NCBI RefSeq assembly: GCF_004959775.1
Contig: NZ_SJZG01000008.1
Location: forward strand, 62,001-126,000
Source: Agromyces sp. H66
Lineage (GTDB): Bacteria; Actinomycetota; Actinomycetes; Actinomycetales; Microbacteriaceae
DNA length: 64,000 bases
Direction: 5' to 3'
The first letter of the stretch is position 1, and each line of letters starts with the position of its first letter. The notes beneath the pieces were generated by a model. The model was not told where the DNA came from and made no database searches. It worked only from the letters and a program-made list of their open reading frames with translations. Below are positions 32,046 to 39,499 of this stretch, one piece after another. The translations under genes were made by a program, and so were the position numbers.

Positions 32046-33251
32046 ATGACCACGACCACGGAAACGCCGACCACGGAGGCGCCGCCCGCTGCGGTGCTCA
32101 CCGAGGCGATGCTGCGACGCTTCGACGAGCGCGCACCCCAGTACGACCGCGAGAACCGATTCTTCTTCGAGGACCTGGAGGAGCTGAAGGCATCCGGATA
32201 CCTCGACCTCGCGCTGCCCGCCGAGTACGGCGGGCCCGGTCTCTCGCTCGCGGAGATCGGCCGGCACCAGCAGCGACTGGCGTATCACGCGCCGGCGACC
32301 GCGATCGCCGTGAACATGCACTTCTACTGGACCGGCGTCGCGGCGGACCTGTTCCGAGCGGGTGATCGCAGCATGGCCTGGGTGCTCGAGCGCGCGGCGG
32401 CCGGCGACGTCTTCGCGGCCGGGCACGGGGAGTCCGGCAACGACGTGCCGCTCTTCCTCTCGACGACGAGCGCCGAGCGCGTCGACGGCGGGTGGGCCTT
32501 CACGGGCCGGAAGGTGTTCGGGAGCCTGTCTCCCGTCTGGGACTGGCTCGGCGTGCACGCGATGGACACGAGCGACCCGGCCGATCCGCGCATCGTGCAC
32601 GGCTTCCTCCGCCGCGATGCCGACGGGTACCGCATCGAACCCACCTGGGACGTGATGGGGATGCGCGCGACGGCGAGCGACGACATCGTGCTGGACCACG
32701 CCTTCATCGCCGACTCCGACGTCGTGCTGGTCTGTCCGGCCGGCTTCGCCGGCGCGGGCGGGTTCCAGGTCTCGGTCTTCGCGTGGGCCATGCTCGGCTT
32801 CGCCGCCGTGTACGCCGGCATCGCCCACCGGGCCTTCGACCTGACCGTCGAGCGCGTGCACCAGCGGAACTCGATCGCACTGACGCGGTCGATGGCGCAC
32901 CACCCCGAGGTGCAGCACGGGATCGCCGAGATGCGCCTGGCCCTCGAGACCGTCGACGCCCACCTGCAGCGCGCCGGCGACGACTGGTCGCAGGGCGTGG
33001 ACCACGGCGGCCTGTGGCCGCTGAAGATCCTCACCGCCAAGCACGTCGTCGTGTCGGAGGCGTGGAAGGTCGTCGACACCGCGATGGACCTGTCGGGCGG
33101 GGCCGGCATCTTCCGCCGCAACCGCATGGAGCAGCTCTTCCGCGACGCCAGGCTCGGGCGCATCCACCCCGGAAACTCCGCGCTGACCCACGAGCTCGTG
33201 GCCAAGTTCAGCCTCGGGATCGACCCCGACGCGCAGCCCCGCTGGGGCTGA
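32046..33251 (+). CDS. Acyl-CoA dehydrogenase-fold flavoprotein, likely monooxygenase
   Basis: 401 aa. Acyl-CoA dehydrogenase fold: N-terminal helices (LKASGYLDLALPAEYGGPGLS), beta domain (TGRKVFGSLSPVWDWLGVHA, GMRATASDDIVLDHAF) and C-terminal helices ending with LFRDARLGRIHPGNSALTHE. I do not see the catalytic Glu context of true dehydrogenases. With a flavin reductase gene 41 bp downstream, it is better read as the oxygenase of a two-component FMN system of the DszC/SfnB kind. Substrate unknown. The ATG follows CAGGGATCACC. Confidence 0.75.
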   Translation: MTTTTETPTTEAPPAAVLTEAMLRRFDERAPQYDRENRFFFEDLEELKASGYLDLALPAEYGGPGLSLAEIGRHQQRLAYHAPATAIAVNMHFYWTGVAADLFRAGDRSMAWVLERAAAGDVFAAGHGESGNDVPLFLSTTSAERVDGGWAFTGRKVFGSLSPVWDWLGVHAMDTSDPADPRIVHGFLRRDADGYRIEPTWDVMGMRATASDDIVLDHAFIADSDVVLVCPAGFAGAGGFQVSVFAWAMLGFAAVYAGIAHRAFDLTVERVHQRNSIALTRSMAHHPEVQHGIAEMRLALETVDAHLQRAGDDWSQGVDHGGLWPLKILTAKHVVVSEAWKVVDTAMDLSGGAGIFRRNRMEQLFRDARLGRIHPGNSALTHELVAKFSLGIDPDAQPRWG

Positions 33252-33292
33252 GCTTCGCCTGCGACCAGTCGAAACCACCGAGAGGAACCGCC

Positions 33293-33877
33293 ATGACCGA
33301 GCTCGACCTGACCCTGTCGCCGGAGCATCCGACCCCGGCCGACGTCACGGCGTCCGGAGATCGGCGGCACGGGGCATCCGTCGCCGACGTCGACCTGCGC
33401 CGTCTCATGCGCGCGATCGCCCAGCCGGTCGCCGTGCTCACCGGGCGGGACGTGCACGGCGCGCCGTGGGGCATGACCGTGAGTTCCTTCACGTGCGTGT
33501 CGCTGGACCCGCCGCTGGTGGCGGTCAGCGTCGCGCGGCGCTCACGCGCCTGGTCGAGCATCGCGCCGACGGGGCGGTTCGTGCTCAGCGCGCTCGCCGT
33601 CGGCCAGGAGACGGTCGCCGAGCGGTTCGCCGCACCGTCGACCGCCTTCCCGTCGGCCCACGCCTCGCGCTTCACCGTCGACGGGATGCCCGTCGTCGAC
33701 GGTGGGGTCGGGGCGGCCCGATGCTCGATCCGCGACGTGCACCCGGGCGGCGATCACGACGTGGTCATCGCCCGGGTGGAGCGGGTGCGCCTGGGAGGCG
33801 ACGGCCGCTCGCTCGCGTACACGCGGGGCGGGTACGCGTCGGTCGACAACCTGGAGGAGGAGCCATGTCCGCGCTGA
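33293..33877 (+). CDS. Flavin reductase-like protein (FMN:NAD(P)H type)
   Basis: 194 aa. Flavin_Reduct domain at about 35-185: RAIAQPVAVLTGRDVHGAPWGMTVSSFTCVSLDPPLVAVSV is the FMN-binding start, and GGDHDVVIARVERV lies near the end. It would supply reduced FMN to the preceding oxygenase. AGAGGAA precedes the ATG. Its last 13 bases overlap the azlC start, suggesting that all four genes to 34915 form one transcript. Confidence 0.85.
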   Translation: MTELDLTLSPEHPTPADVTASGDRRHGASVADVDLRRLMRAIAQPVAVLTGRDVHGAPWGMTVSSFTCVSLDPPLVAVSVARRSRAWSSIAPTGRFVLSALAVGQETVAERFAAPSTAFPSAHASRFTVDGMPVVDGGVGAARCSIRDVHPGGDHDVVIARVERVRLGGDGRSLAYTRGGYASVDNLEEEPCPR

Positions 33878-34608
33878 GCCGAGGCGCCGCCCGAGGCGCC
33901 GCACCCGACACCGAGGGCACGCGGGCTCGTCCGGCGCGCGACGGGATCCGCGACGCACTCGCGGTCATCGCCGCGTACGTCCCGTTCGGGCTCGCCCTCG
34001 GGGCCACCCTCGCGGCGACCAGCGTGGATCCGGTCGTCGCGTGGTCGTCGTCGTTCCTGGTGTTCGCCGGCGCCGCCCAGCTCGTGGCCGTCCAACTCCT
34101 CGACGACGGCGCCCTCCCCGTCATCGTGGTGCTCACCGCCCTCGTCGTGAACTCCCGGCACCTGCTCTACAGCGCCTCGCTGGCCGTGCACACCCGGGAC
34201 TGGTCGCGCGGGTGGCGGGCCGGCGGCGCCTACTTCCTGGCCGACCCCGTCTACGCCCTCGCGATCGCGAGGTTCGAGGGGCGCGAGCGGGAGGACGGCG
34301 CCGCCCGCCTTCGGTACTACGTCGCCATGGCCCTCACGTGCTGGGGCGGCTGGCTGCTGCTGACCGCGGCGGGCATCCTCCTCGGCGGACTCCTGCCCGC
34401 CACGCTGCCCCTGGAGCTGGCCGCGCCGCTCACCTTCCTCCTGCTCCTCATCCCGACCCTGAAGAGCCGCGCCACCTGGGCGGCCGCGGTCGCCGCGGGC
34501 GGCACCGCCACCCTCGCCGCACCGCTGCCGCTCGGCCTGGGTCTCCTGCTCGCCGCGGCCGTCGGCATGGCCGCCGGCGCCATCACCGAACGGATGTCCC
34601 ATGCGTGA
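33865..34608 (+). CDS. azlC: AzlC-family branched-chain amino acid permease
   Basis: 247 aa. AzlC large subunit of an exporter pair: AAYVPFGLALGATLAATSVDPVVAWSSSFLVFAGAAQL near 32-70 and NSRHLLYSASLA near 95 are the family signatures, with about six to seven helices. The start overlaps the flavin reductase end; GGAGGAGG lies about 5 nt before it. Works with the AzlD product encoded next. Confidence 0.9.
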   Translation: MSALSRGAARGAAPDTEGTRARPARDGIRDALAVIAAYVPFGLALGATLAATSVDPVVAWSSSFLVFAGAAQLVAVQLLDDGALPVIVVLTALVVNSRHLLYSASLAVHTRDWSRGWRAGGAYFLADPVYALAIARFEGREREDGAARLRYYVAMALTCWGGWLLLTAAGILLGGLLPATLPLELAAPLTFLLLLIPTLKSRATWAAAVAAGGTATLAAPLPLGLGLLLAAAVGMAAGAITERMSHA

Positions 34609-34915
34609 CCTCATCGTGCTCGCCGTCGTCGGGGCGGGGACCTACGCCCTGCGGGCGGCGTTCCTGCTCACGGCCGACGCCCGGCCGCCGGCCCTGCTCG
34701 AGCGGTTCCTCCCCTACGTGGCGCCGGCCGTCCTTGCCGCGATCGCGGTGCCCGGCCTCCTCGCGCCGCGCGGGATCGTCTCGGTCGGCGAGACCCTCCC
34801 CGCCGTCGTCGCGGCCGCCGTCACCTGGCTGCTCTGGGCGCGCTTCAAGCAGCTTCCCGTCGCGCTCATCGGCGGGCTCGCGCTGTGGTGGCTGCTCGAG
34901 GCGGTCACGCCCTGA
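34601..34915 (+). CDS. azlD: AzlD-family transport subunit
   Basis: 104 aa. Four short hydrophobic helices with the family core GAGTYALRAAFLL near 10 and YVAPAVLAAIAVPGLLAP near 47. It overlaps azlC by 8 bp and completes the AzlCD pair. Ends 11 bp inside the convergent membrane protein gene. Confidence 0.9.
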   Translation: MRDLIVLAVVGAGTYALRAAFLLTADARPPALLERFLPYVAPAVLAAIAVPGLLAPRGIVSVGETLPAVVAAAVTWLLWARFKQLPVALIGGLALWWLLEAVTP

Positions 34916-35627
34916 CGTCCGGCGGCCGACCCGCCCGGAGGCCCGGCTCCTCGCCTCGCCGGTGCCGCCCCGTCGGACTGAGTGCGAGGATCGCCGCCCG
35001 CATCACGAAGGCCGACCACGCCACGACGCCCAAGAGCTTCGCGCCGTCCTCGACGAACACCGACCACTGCGTCGGCGGCTCGGCCACGAGGTCGACGAGC
35101 ACGGATGCCGCGAGCGCCGCCGCGGCGATCGCGAGCAGTCCGACGTCGAGGTCCCGACGGATCTCGGTGCGGAACCGCACGAGGTAGGTCACGAGCGCGA
35201 GGCCGTACGCTACGGCGAAGACCGCGCTCGCCCACGGTCGGAAGGTCGCCGTCTCATGCAGGAGGAGCAGGTCGTCGAGGGCGAGCGTCAGGCTCAGCGC
35301 CGCACTCCAGGCCAGCAGCGGGCGCAGTCGATCGCCCGTGCCCCGGAGCGCGAGCCGGCCGCCGAGGGCGGCGCCCGCCGCGACGGCCAGCACCACGATG
35401 CCGAGGTTCGAGAGGAGTCCGTAGACGCTGCGGGCGTTTCCGTGATCCCCGGCGACGACCTGGCTGTCGCGCAGCAGGTCGGTCGGCGGCAGCCACGGCT
35501 GGACGGCCACCGCGCCGAGCGCGACCACGACCGGCAGCACGACGCCGAGGTAGACGCTCGCCGGGGTGCGCCGCGTGGCGCGCACGCGCCCGCCGTCGGG
35601 CCGGGCATGGGCGGTTCCTGGAATCAC
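34905..35627 (-). CDS. Polytopic membrane protein, unknown function
   Basis: 240 aa. About six helices: 26-44, 72-92, 102-120, 132-148, 165-182 and 195-215. Acidic residues sit inside helix regions (LALDDLLLLHE, VDLVAEP), which suggests ion or proton binding. No family recognised. Its 3' end overlaps azlD on the other strand by 11 bp. Confidence 0.65.
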   Translation of the reverse strand: MIPGTAHARPDGGRVRATRRTPASVYLGVVLPVVVALGAVAVQPWLPPTDLLRDSQVVAGDHGNARSVYGLLSNLGIVVLAVAAGAALGGRLALRGTGDRLRPLLAWSAALSLTLALDDLLLLHETATFRPWASAVFAVAYGLALVTYLVRFRTEIRRDLDVGLLAIAAAALAASVLVDLVAEPPTQWSVFVEDGAKLLGVVAWSAFVMRAAILALSPTGRHRRGEEPGLRAGRPPDVRA

Positions 35628-35749
35628 CCCATCACGCTAGGCGCGCGCCTCGGTGGTCGAGAAGGCCTTGACATCCTCCCCGCGCCGGGAGCGGGCTGGG
35701 CGCGCGCCGGAGCGGGGGCGGGGGCGGGGTGCGTCGGTGCCCGGGCGCG

Positions 35750-36655
35750 TCAGGGGCGGGCCGCGAGCGCCGCGGCGATGGCGGCCAGGGTCGGCAGCGG
35801 GTCGTCGCGCCCGGGCAGCACCTGGATCGCCACGTGGTCGGCGCCCGCCTCGAGGTGCGCGTCGAGGCGCGCGACGAGGGCCGCGGCGTCGCCGTGGGCG
35901 ACCAGGGCGTCGATGAGGTCGTCGGTGCCGCCGTCGGCCAGCGACGCCTCGGCGAACCCCATCCGCAGGAGGTTGGCCCGGTAGTTCGTGAGCTCGAGGT
36001 AGGGGCCGACGACCCGGTGGCCGACGTGACGTGCGGCCGCGGCATCCGTCGACCGCATCACCTTCTGCTCGGGCGCGAGCAGTGCGCTCGGGCCCATCGT
36101 CTCGCGAGCCGAGCGGGTGTGGTCGGGCGTCGTCAGGTAGGGGTGCGCGCCCGCGGTGCGCTCGGCGGCGAGACGCAGCACGCGCGGGCCGAGGGCGGCG
36201 AGCACGACGCGCTGCAGCGGGACCCCGAGCGACTCGAGGGCGTCGAGGGTCTCGACGAGCGCCGTGTACGGAGAGCGGTACCGGGCGGCGGACTCCGGAT
36301 GCCCCGCGCCGATGCCGAGCAGGAGCCGCCCTGGATGCCGGCGGTCGATGCGGTGGAAGGATGCCGCGAGCTCGTCGGGGGTCGAACTCCAGATGTTCAC
36401 GATGCCGGTCGCGACCGTCAGCCGGTCGGTCGCGTCGAGGAGCTGCTCGGGGAGCTCGAGGTCGGCGGTCGCGCCGCCGAGCCACAGGGCGCCGAAGCCG
36501 AGCCGCTCCACCCCTGCGGCGATCTCGGGGGTCGTGGTGCGGCCGGGCCGCCACACTCCGTGGCGCCCGAGGGGCGGGCGCGTCGTGGTGGTCGAGTGCG
36601 TCGTCGCTGCTGAGGCCGTCACGCTCTGGTGCAACCTCGCGGCGACGTGGCGCAT
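35750..36655 (-). CDS. LLM-class F420-dependent oxidoreductase (TIGR03620-like)
   Basis: 301 aa. Luciferase-like TIM barrel: EIAAGVERLGFGALWLGGA near 44, LTVATGIVNIWS near 78 and GRLLLGIGAGHPES near 108 match the deazaflavin (F420)-type subfamily. The N-terminal 25 residues (Thr-rich) may be too long; GTG starts inside them are possible. Substrate unknown. The 122 bp between it and the preceding gene are extremely GC-rich with no feature that I can support. Confidence 0.8.
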   Translation of the reverse strand: MRHVAARLHQSVTASAATTHSTTTTRPPLGRHGVWRPGRTTTPEIAAGVERLGFGALWLGGATADLELPEQLLDATDRLTVATGIVNIWSSTPDELAASFHRIDRRHPGRLLLGIGAGHPESAARYRSPYTALVETLDALESLGVPLQRVVLAALGPRVLRLAAERTAGAHPYLTTPDHTRSARETMGPSALLAPEQKVMRSTDAAAARHVGHRVVGPYLELTNYRANLLRMGFAEASLADGGTDDLIDALVAHGDAAALVARLDAHLEAGADHVAIQVLPGRDDPLPTLAAIAAALAARP

Positions 36656-36752
36656 TCCGACGGGATGCTCCCGACTGTGAGCTGCATCACCGTCGGTGCC
36701 GGCGCGCGATGCCTACCGTGAGGTCGGCAACTCCATCGACCCGGGAGGCGAC

Positions 36753-36974
36753 GTGTCCGATCTCCTGCACTGGTACGCGCGAATCCACGGCGCGCGCGGT
36801 CTGCGGATCGTGCAGGCCGCACGCGCCGGCGACCTCGATCGGGAACGGTCGGATGCCGCATCCGACCCGCGTGCGCCCGCGGCACCGCCGGGGCACCACA
36901 TCCGGCCTGTGGAAATCGGAACAGCTCGGACGCCCGATTCTGCTATGAAAGGTAGGCCCCTGCCCCGCCAGTGA
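36753..36974 (+). CDS. Doubtful small ORF before the globin genes
   Basis: 73 aa from a GTG with GGGAGG 4 nt upstream: begins VSDLLHWYARIHGARGLRIV, then a low-complexity Arg/Ala/Pro part. The first 35 residues look like a helix; the rest does not look like a conserved protein. It is the only sizeable candidate in the 323-bp gap between the LLM gene and the truncated hemoglobin, and it may instead be leader sequence. I see no clear promoter or hairpin in this gap. Confidence 0.25.
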   Translation: MSDLLHWYARIHGARGLRIVQAARAGDLDRERSDAASDPRAPAAPPGHHIRPVEIGTARTPDSAMKGRPLPRQ

Positions 36975-36978
36975 TTGG

Positions 36979-37380
36979 ATGCGTGAGATGACCCAAGCCG
37001 ACCTCGAAACCCCCAGTGACTACGCGGCGGTCGGCGGCGGCCCCGCCATCGCCGCCGTGGTCGACCGCTTCTACCAGTTGGTGCTCGGTGACGACCGGCT
37101 CAAGGGATTCTTCGAGGGGACCGAGATGGTCCGGCTGAAGCGCCACCAGGTGGCGCTGGTGTCGCAGGTCATGGGCGGCCCCGTCGGGTACGAAGGGCGA
37201 GACCTGCGCGCCGCCCACGCGGGAATGAACATCTCGTCCGAGGACTTCGGCTCGGTGGCCGGGCACCTGGTGACCGCACTGACGGAGGCGGGCGTCGAGC
37301 GCGACATCATCGACCGGGTCGTGACCACCATCGCCGGCACCGAGGCTGACATCGTCGAGAGCCGTCCGGCGGCCGGGTGA
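36979..37380 (+). CDS. glbN: Truncated hemoglobin, group I
   Basis: 133 aa. Two-over-two globin: FYQLVLGDDRLKGFF (B helix Tyr) near 34, HQVALVSQVMGGP near 55 and proximal His in AAHAGMNIS near 78, the H-x-G-M pattern of group I. Binds O2 and NO; often acts as NO dioxygenase. An ATG three codons later (36988) is also possible. The next gene starts 4 bp after its stop, and its reductase domain could keep this haem reduced. Confidence 0.88.
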   Translation: MREMTQADLETPSDYAAVGGGPAIAAVVDRFYQLVLGDDRLKGFFEGTEMVRLKRHQVALVSQVMGGPVGYEGRDLRAAHAGMNISSEDFGSVAGHLVTALTEAGVERDIIDRVVTTIAGTEADIVESRPAAG

Positions 37381-37384
37381 GGCG

Positions 37385-38593
37385 GTGGACACCGCCGCAC
37401 TGAAGAAGACCTGGGCGCTGGCCGAAGGCCTCGGCGACGAGGTTCCGCTGTTCTTCTACTCGCACCTCTTCCTGTCCCACCCCGAACTGCGGGACATGTT
37501 CCCGGTCTCGATGGCCACCCAGCGGGATCGGCTCGTCGGTGCGCTCGGCCGAATCGTGTCGAACGTGGACCAGCTCGACGAGGTGGTCGCGTTCATCCAG
37601 CAACTGGGACGCGACCACCGTCGCTTCGAGGTCATCGCCGACCACTACGGCGCGGTCGGCGCGTCGCTGCTCGCCACGCTGAAGCACTTCCTGGGCGAGC
37701 TGTGGACCGATGACGTCGCCGCGGACTGGACCGAGGCCTACGGGGTGATCGCCTCGGTCATGGTCGAGGCGGCCGAAGCGTCGGCACAGACCAGTCCGGC
37801 GTGGTGGGCGGGCAGGGTGACCGCGGTCGAGCACCGGGGCCTCGACCTCGCGATCATCCAGGTGCGCCCCGAGCCCGAGCTGTCGTTCGTGCCGGGCCAG
37901 TCGATCGCGGTGGAGGTGCCGGCCCGTCCACGGCTCTGGCGCTACCTCAGCCCGGCGAACGCGCCTCGCGCCGACGGCAGCATCGAGTTCCACGTCCAGA
38001 TGGTTCCCGGCGGCCAGGTCAGCAGCACCATCGTCCGCTCCCTGGCCGTCGGCGAGACGATCCGCCTCGGCGCCCCAGTGGGACAGGAACTGACCCTCGA
38101 CGACGGCGAGCGCGAGCGCGACCTGATCATGGTCGCCGGCGGCACCGGCCTGGCTCCGCTGCGAGCGCACCTGGAGCGGATCGACCAGGACTGGCAGTCG
38201 ACCGGCAGGGCGCCGCGCGTGCATCTGCTCCACGGTGCGCGGCTTCCGGCGAACCTCTACGAGAACCGGCTGTTCCAGAACCTGGCCGGCCGACCGTGGT
38301 TCACCTACACGCCGGTCGTCTCCGACGACCCCAGCTACCCCGGCCGGAAGGGCCTCGTCGGCGACGTCGCCGCAGAGACCGGCGAGCTGCACGGGCGTCT
38401 CGCGCTGGTCTGCGGGTCGCCCGAGATGGTGCAGCACACGGTCGCCCGGCTCCGTGCCGGGGGGATCGAGAAGACGGACGTTCGCTTCGAGCTGTTCACG
38501 ACCGTCGACGACGACAGTCATGCCATGCATCACCACACCCATGAACTGCAGCCGACTGGGCTGCCGCAGAGCGGAGAGGGGGACCGAGCATGA
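37385..38593 (+). CDS. hmp: Flavohemoglobin (globin plus FAD/NAD reductase)
   Basis: 402 aa from a GTG. Globin domain at about 1-135 with FFYSHLFLSHPELRDMFP (B10 Tyr) and proximal-region His in LGRDHRRFEV; reductase domain at 145-385 with RLWRYLSPANAP (FAD), VAGGTGLAPLRAHLERI (NAD) and LALVCGSPEMVQHTVARL. The end has a short His cluster (HAMHHHTHELQ), which is unusual. NO dioxygenases of this type convert NO to nitrate. Paired with a truncated hemoglobin and overlapping the coiled-coil gene downstream. Confidence 0.88.
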   Translation: MDTAALKKTWALAEGLGDEVPLFFYSHLFLSHPELRDMFPVSMATQRDRLVGALGRIVSNVDQLDEVVAFIQQLGRDHRRFEVIADHYGAVGASLLATLKHFLGELWTDDVAADWTEAYGVIASVMVEAAEASAQTSPAWWAGRVTAVEHRGLDLAIIQVRPEPELSFVPGQSIAVEVPARPRLWRYLSPANAPRADGSIEFHVQMVPGGQVSSTIVRSLAVGETIRLGAPVGQELTLDDGERERDLIMVAGGTGLAPLRAHLERIDQDWQSTGRAPRVHLLHGARLPANLYENRLFQNLAGRPWFTYTPVVSDDPSYPGRKGLVGDVAAETGELHGRLALVCGSPEMVQHTVARLRAGGIEKTDVRFELFTTVDDDSHAMHHHTHELQPTGLPQSGEGDRA

Positions 38594-39339
38594 CGCAGAA
38601 CGGGACCGACCCCGATAGCCTTGCTGCCATGTCCGGCACCGAGCTCGAGCAAGCCCTGGCCGCCGCGGTGAGCCACCTGCCCGACGCCCACCCCGTGTCG
38701 TTCACCATGAAGATGCGGGGCGGGGCGTACGACCGGCTCGAGGTCGACACGTTCATGGCCCACCTCGCGCAGGCGACCGCCGAGGCCCGGGCCGCCATGA
38801 CCGGCGCCCAGCGAGAGCTCGCCGCACTGCGGGCCGAGAACGCCGAGCTTCGGGCGTCCGGCGGGTCCGGGGCATCCGGCTCATCGTCGTCCGGCTCGAC
38901 CGCGACATCCGGTTCGGACCTCGAAGACGAGATCACGGCCGGAGCGGTCGGGTTGCTCGCCCAGGCGCAGCTGATCGCCGACAAGGCGGTCGCCGATGCC
39001 GAGCAGTACGCGCGCGACCTGGTGATCACCGCCCGCAACCAGTACCGGGAGATCCTGGAACGCGCCGAGAGCAGCGCCAGTCATGCCAGCGCGACGCTCG
39101 CCACCCAGCAGGGTGGTCCGGCCGTCCCCGAGATCGAGTACGTGCGCACCTACGCCCAGGTCGCGCAGATCCAGTTGCGGTCGGTCCTCGAGGCACTCAC
39201 CGAGCAGGTCGACCGACTCGGCAGCCTGCCCCAGCCGGCGCCCGAGACCGTCGCGCCGCCGGCCCCCGACGACGGCCCCGTGGGCGAACCCGAGTGGGAG
39301 CCGGCGCCCTCGGTGGAGTCCGCCGGCCAGCCCGGCTGA
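38590..39339 (+). CDS. DivIVA-like coiled-coil protein
   Basis: 249 aa. Residues 32-60 (PVSFTMKMRGGAYDRLEVDT) match the DivIVA/GpsB N-terminal lipid-binding motif (RGYDRxEVDxF). A coiled coil follows, interrupted by a Gly/Ser linker (about 95-113), then a second helix with AQLIADKAVADAEQYARDL and a Pro/Glu tail. Such proteins bind curved membrane and organise the pole. Its ATG overlaps the flavohemoglobin stop (ATGA), an odd partnership for a cytoskeletal protein. Confidence 0.75.
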   Translation: MTQNGTDPDSLAAMSGTELEQALAAAVSHLPDAHPVSFTMKMRGGAYDRLEVDTFMAHLAQATAEARAAMTGAQRELAALRAENAELRASGGSGASGSSSSGSTATSGSDLEDEITAGAVGLLAQAQLIADKAVADAEQYARDLVITARNQYREILERAESSASHASATLATQQGGPAVPEIEYVRTYAQVAQIQLRSVLEALTEQVDRLGSLPQPAPETVAPPAPDDGPVGEPEWEPAPSVESAGQPG

Positions 39340-39499
39340 CAGCCGTCGCATCCGCGGCTCGGGTCCGCGGGCATTCGTCGCGCGTCCGGTCGTTCGATTG
39401 ACAGCCCCGGCGCCTGGCCGCAGAATGGGCGTGACGCGAAGCCCCCGGAGTCGTTCGCATCCTGCGTAGCGGTTCTCGCAGCACTCGAGGGGGCACCGC

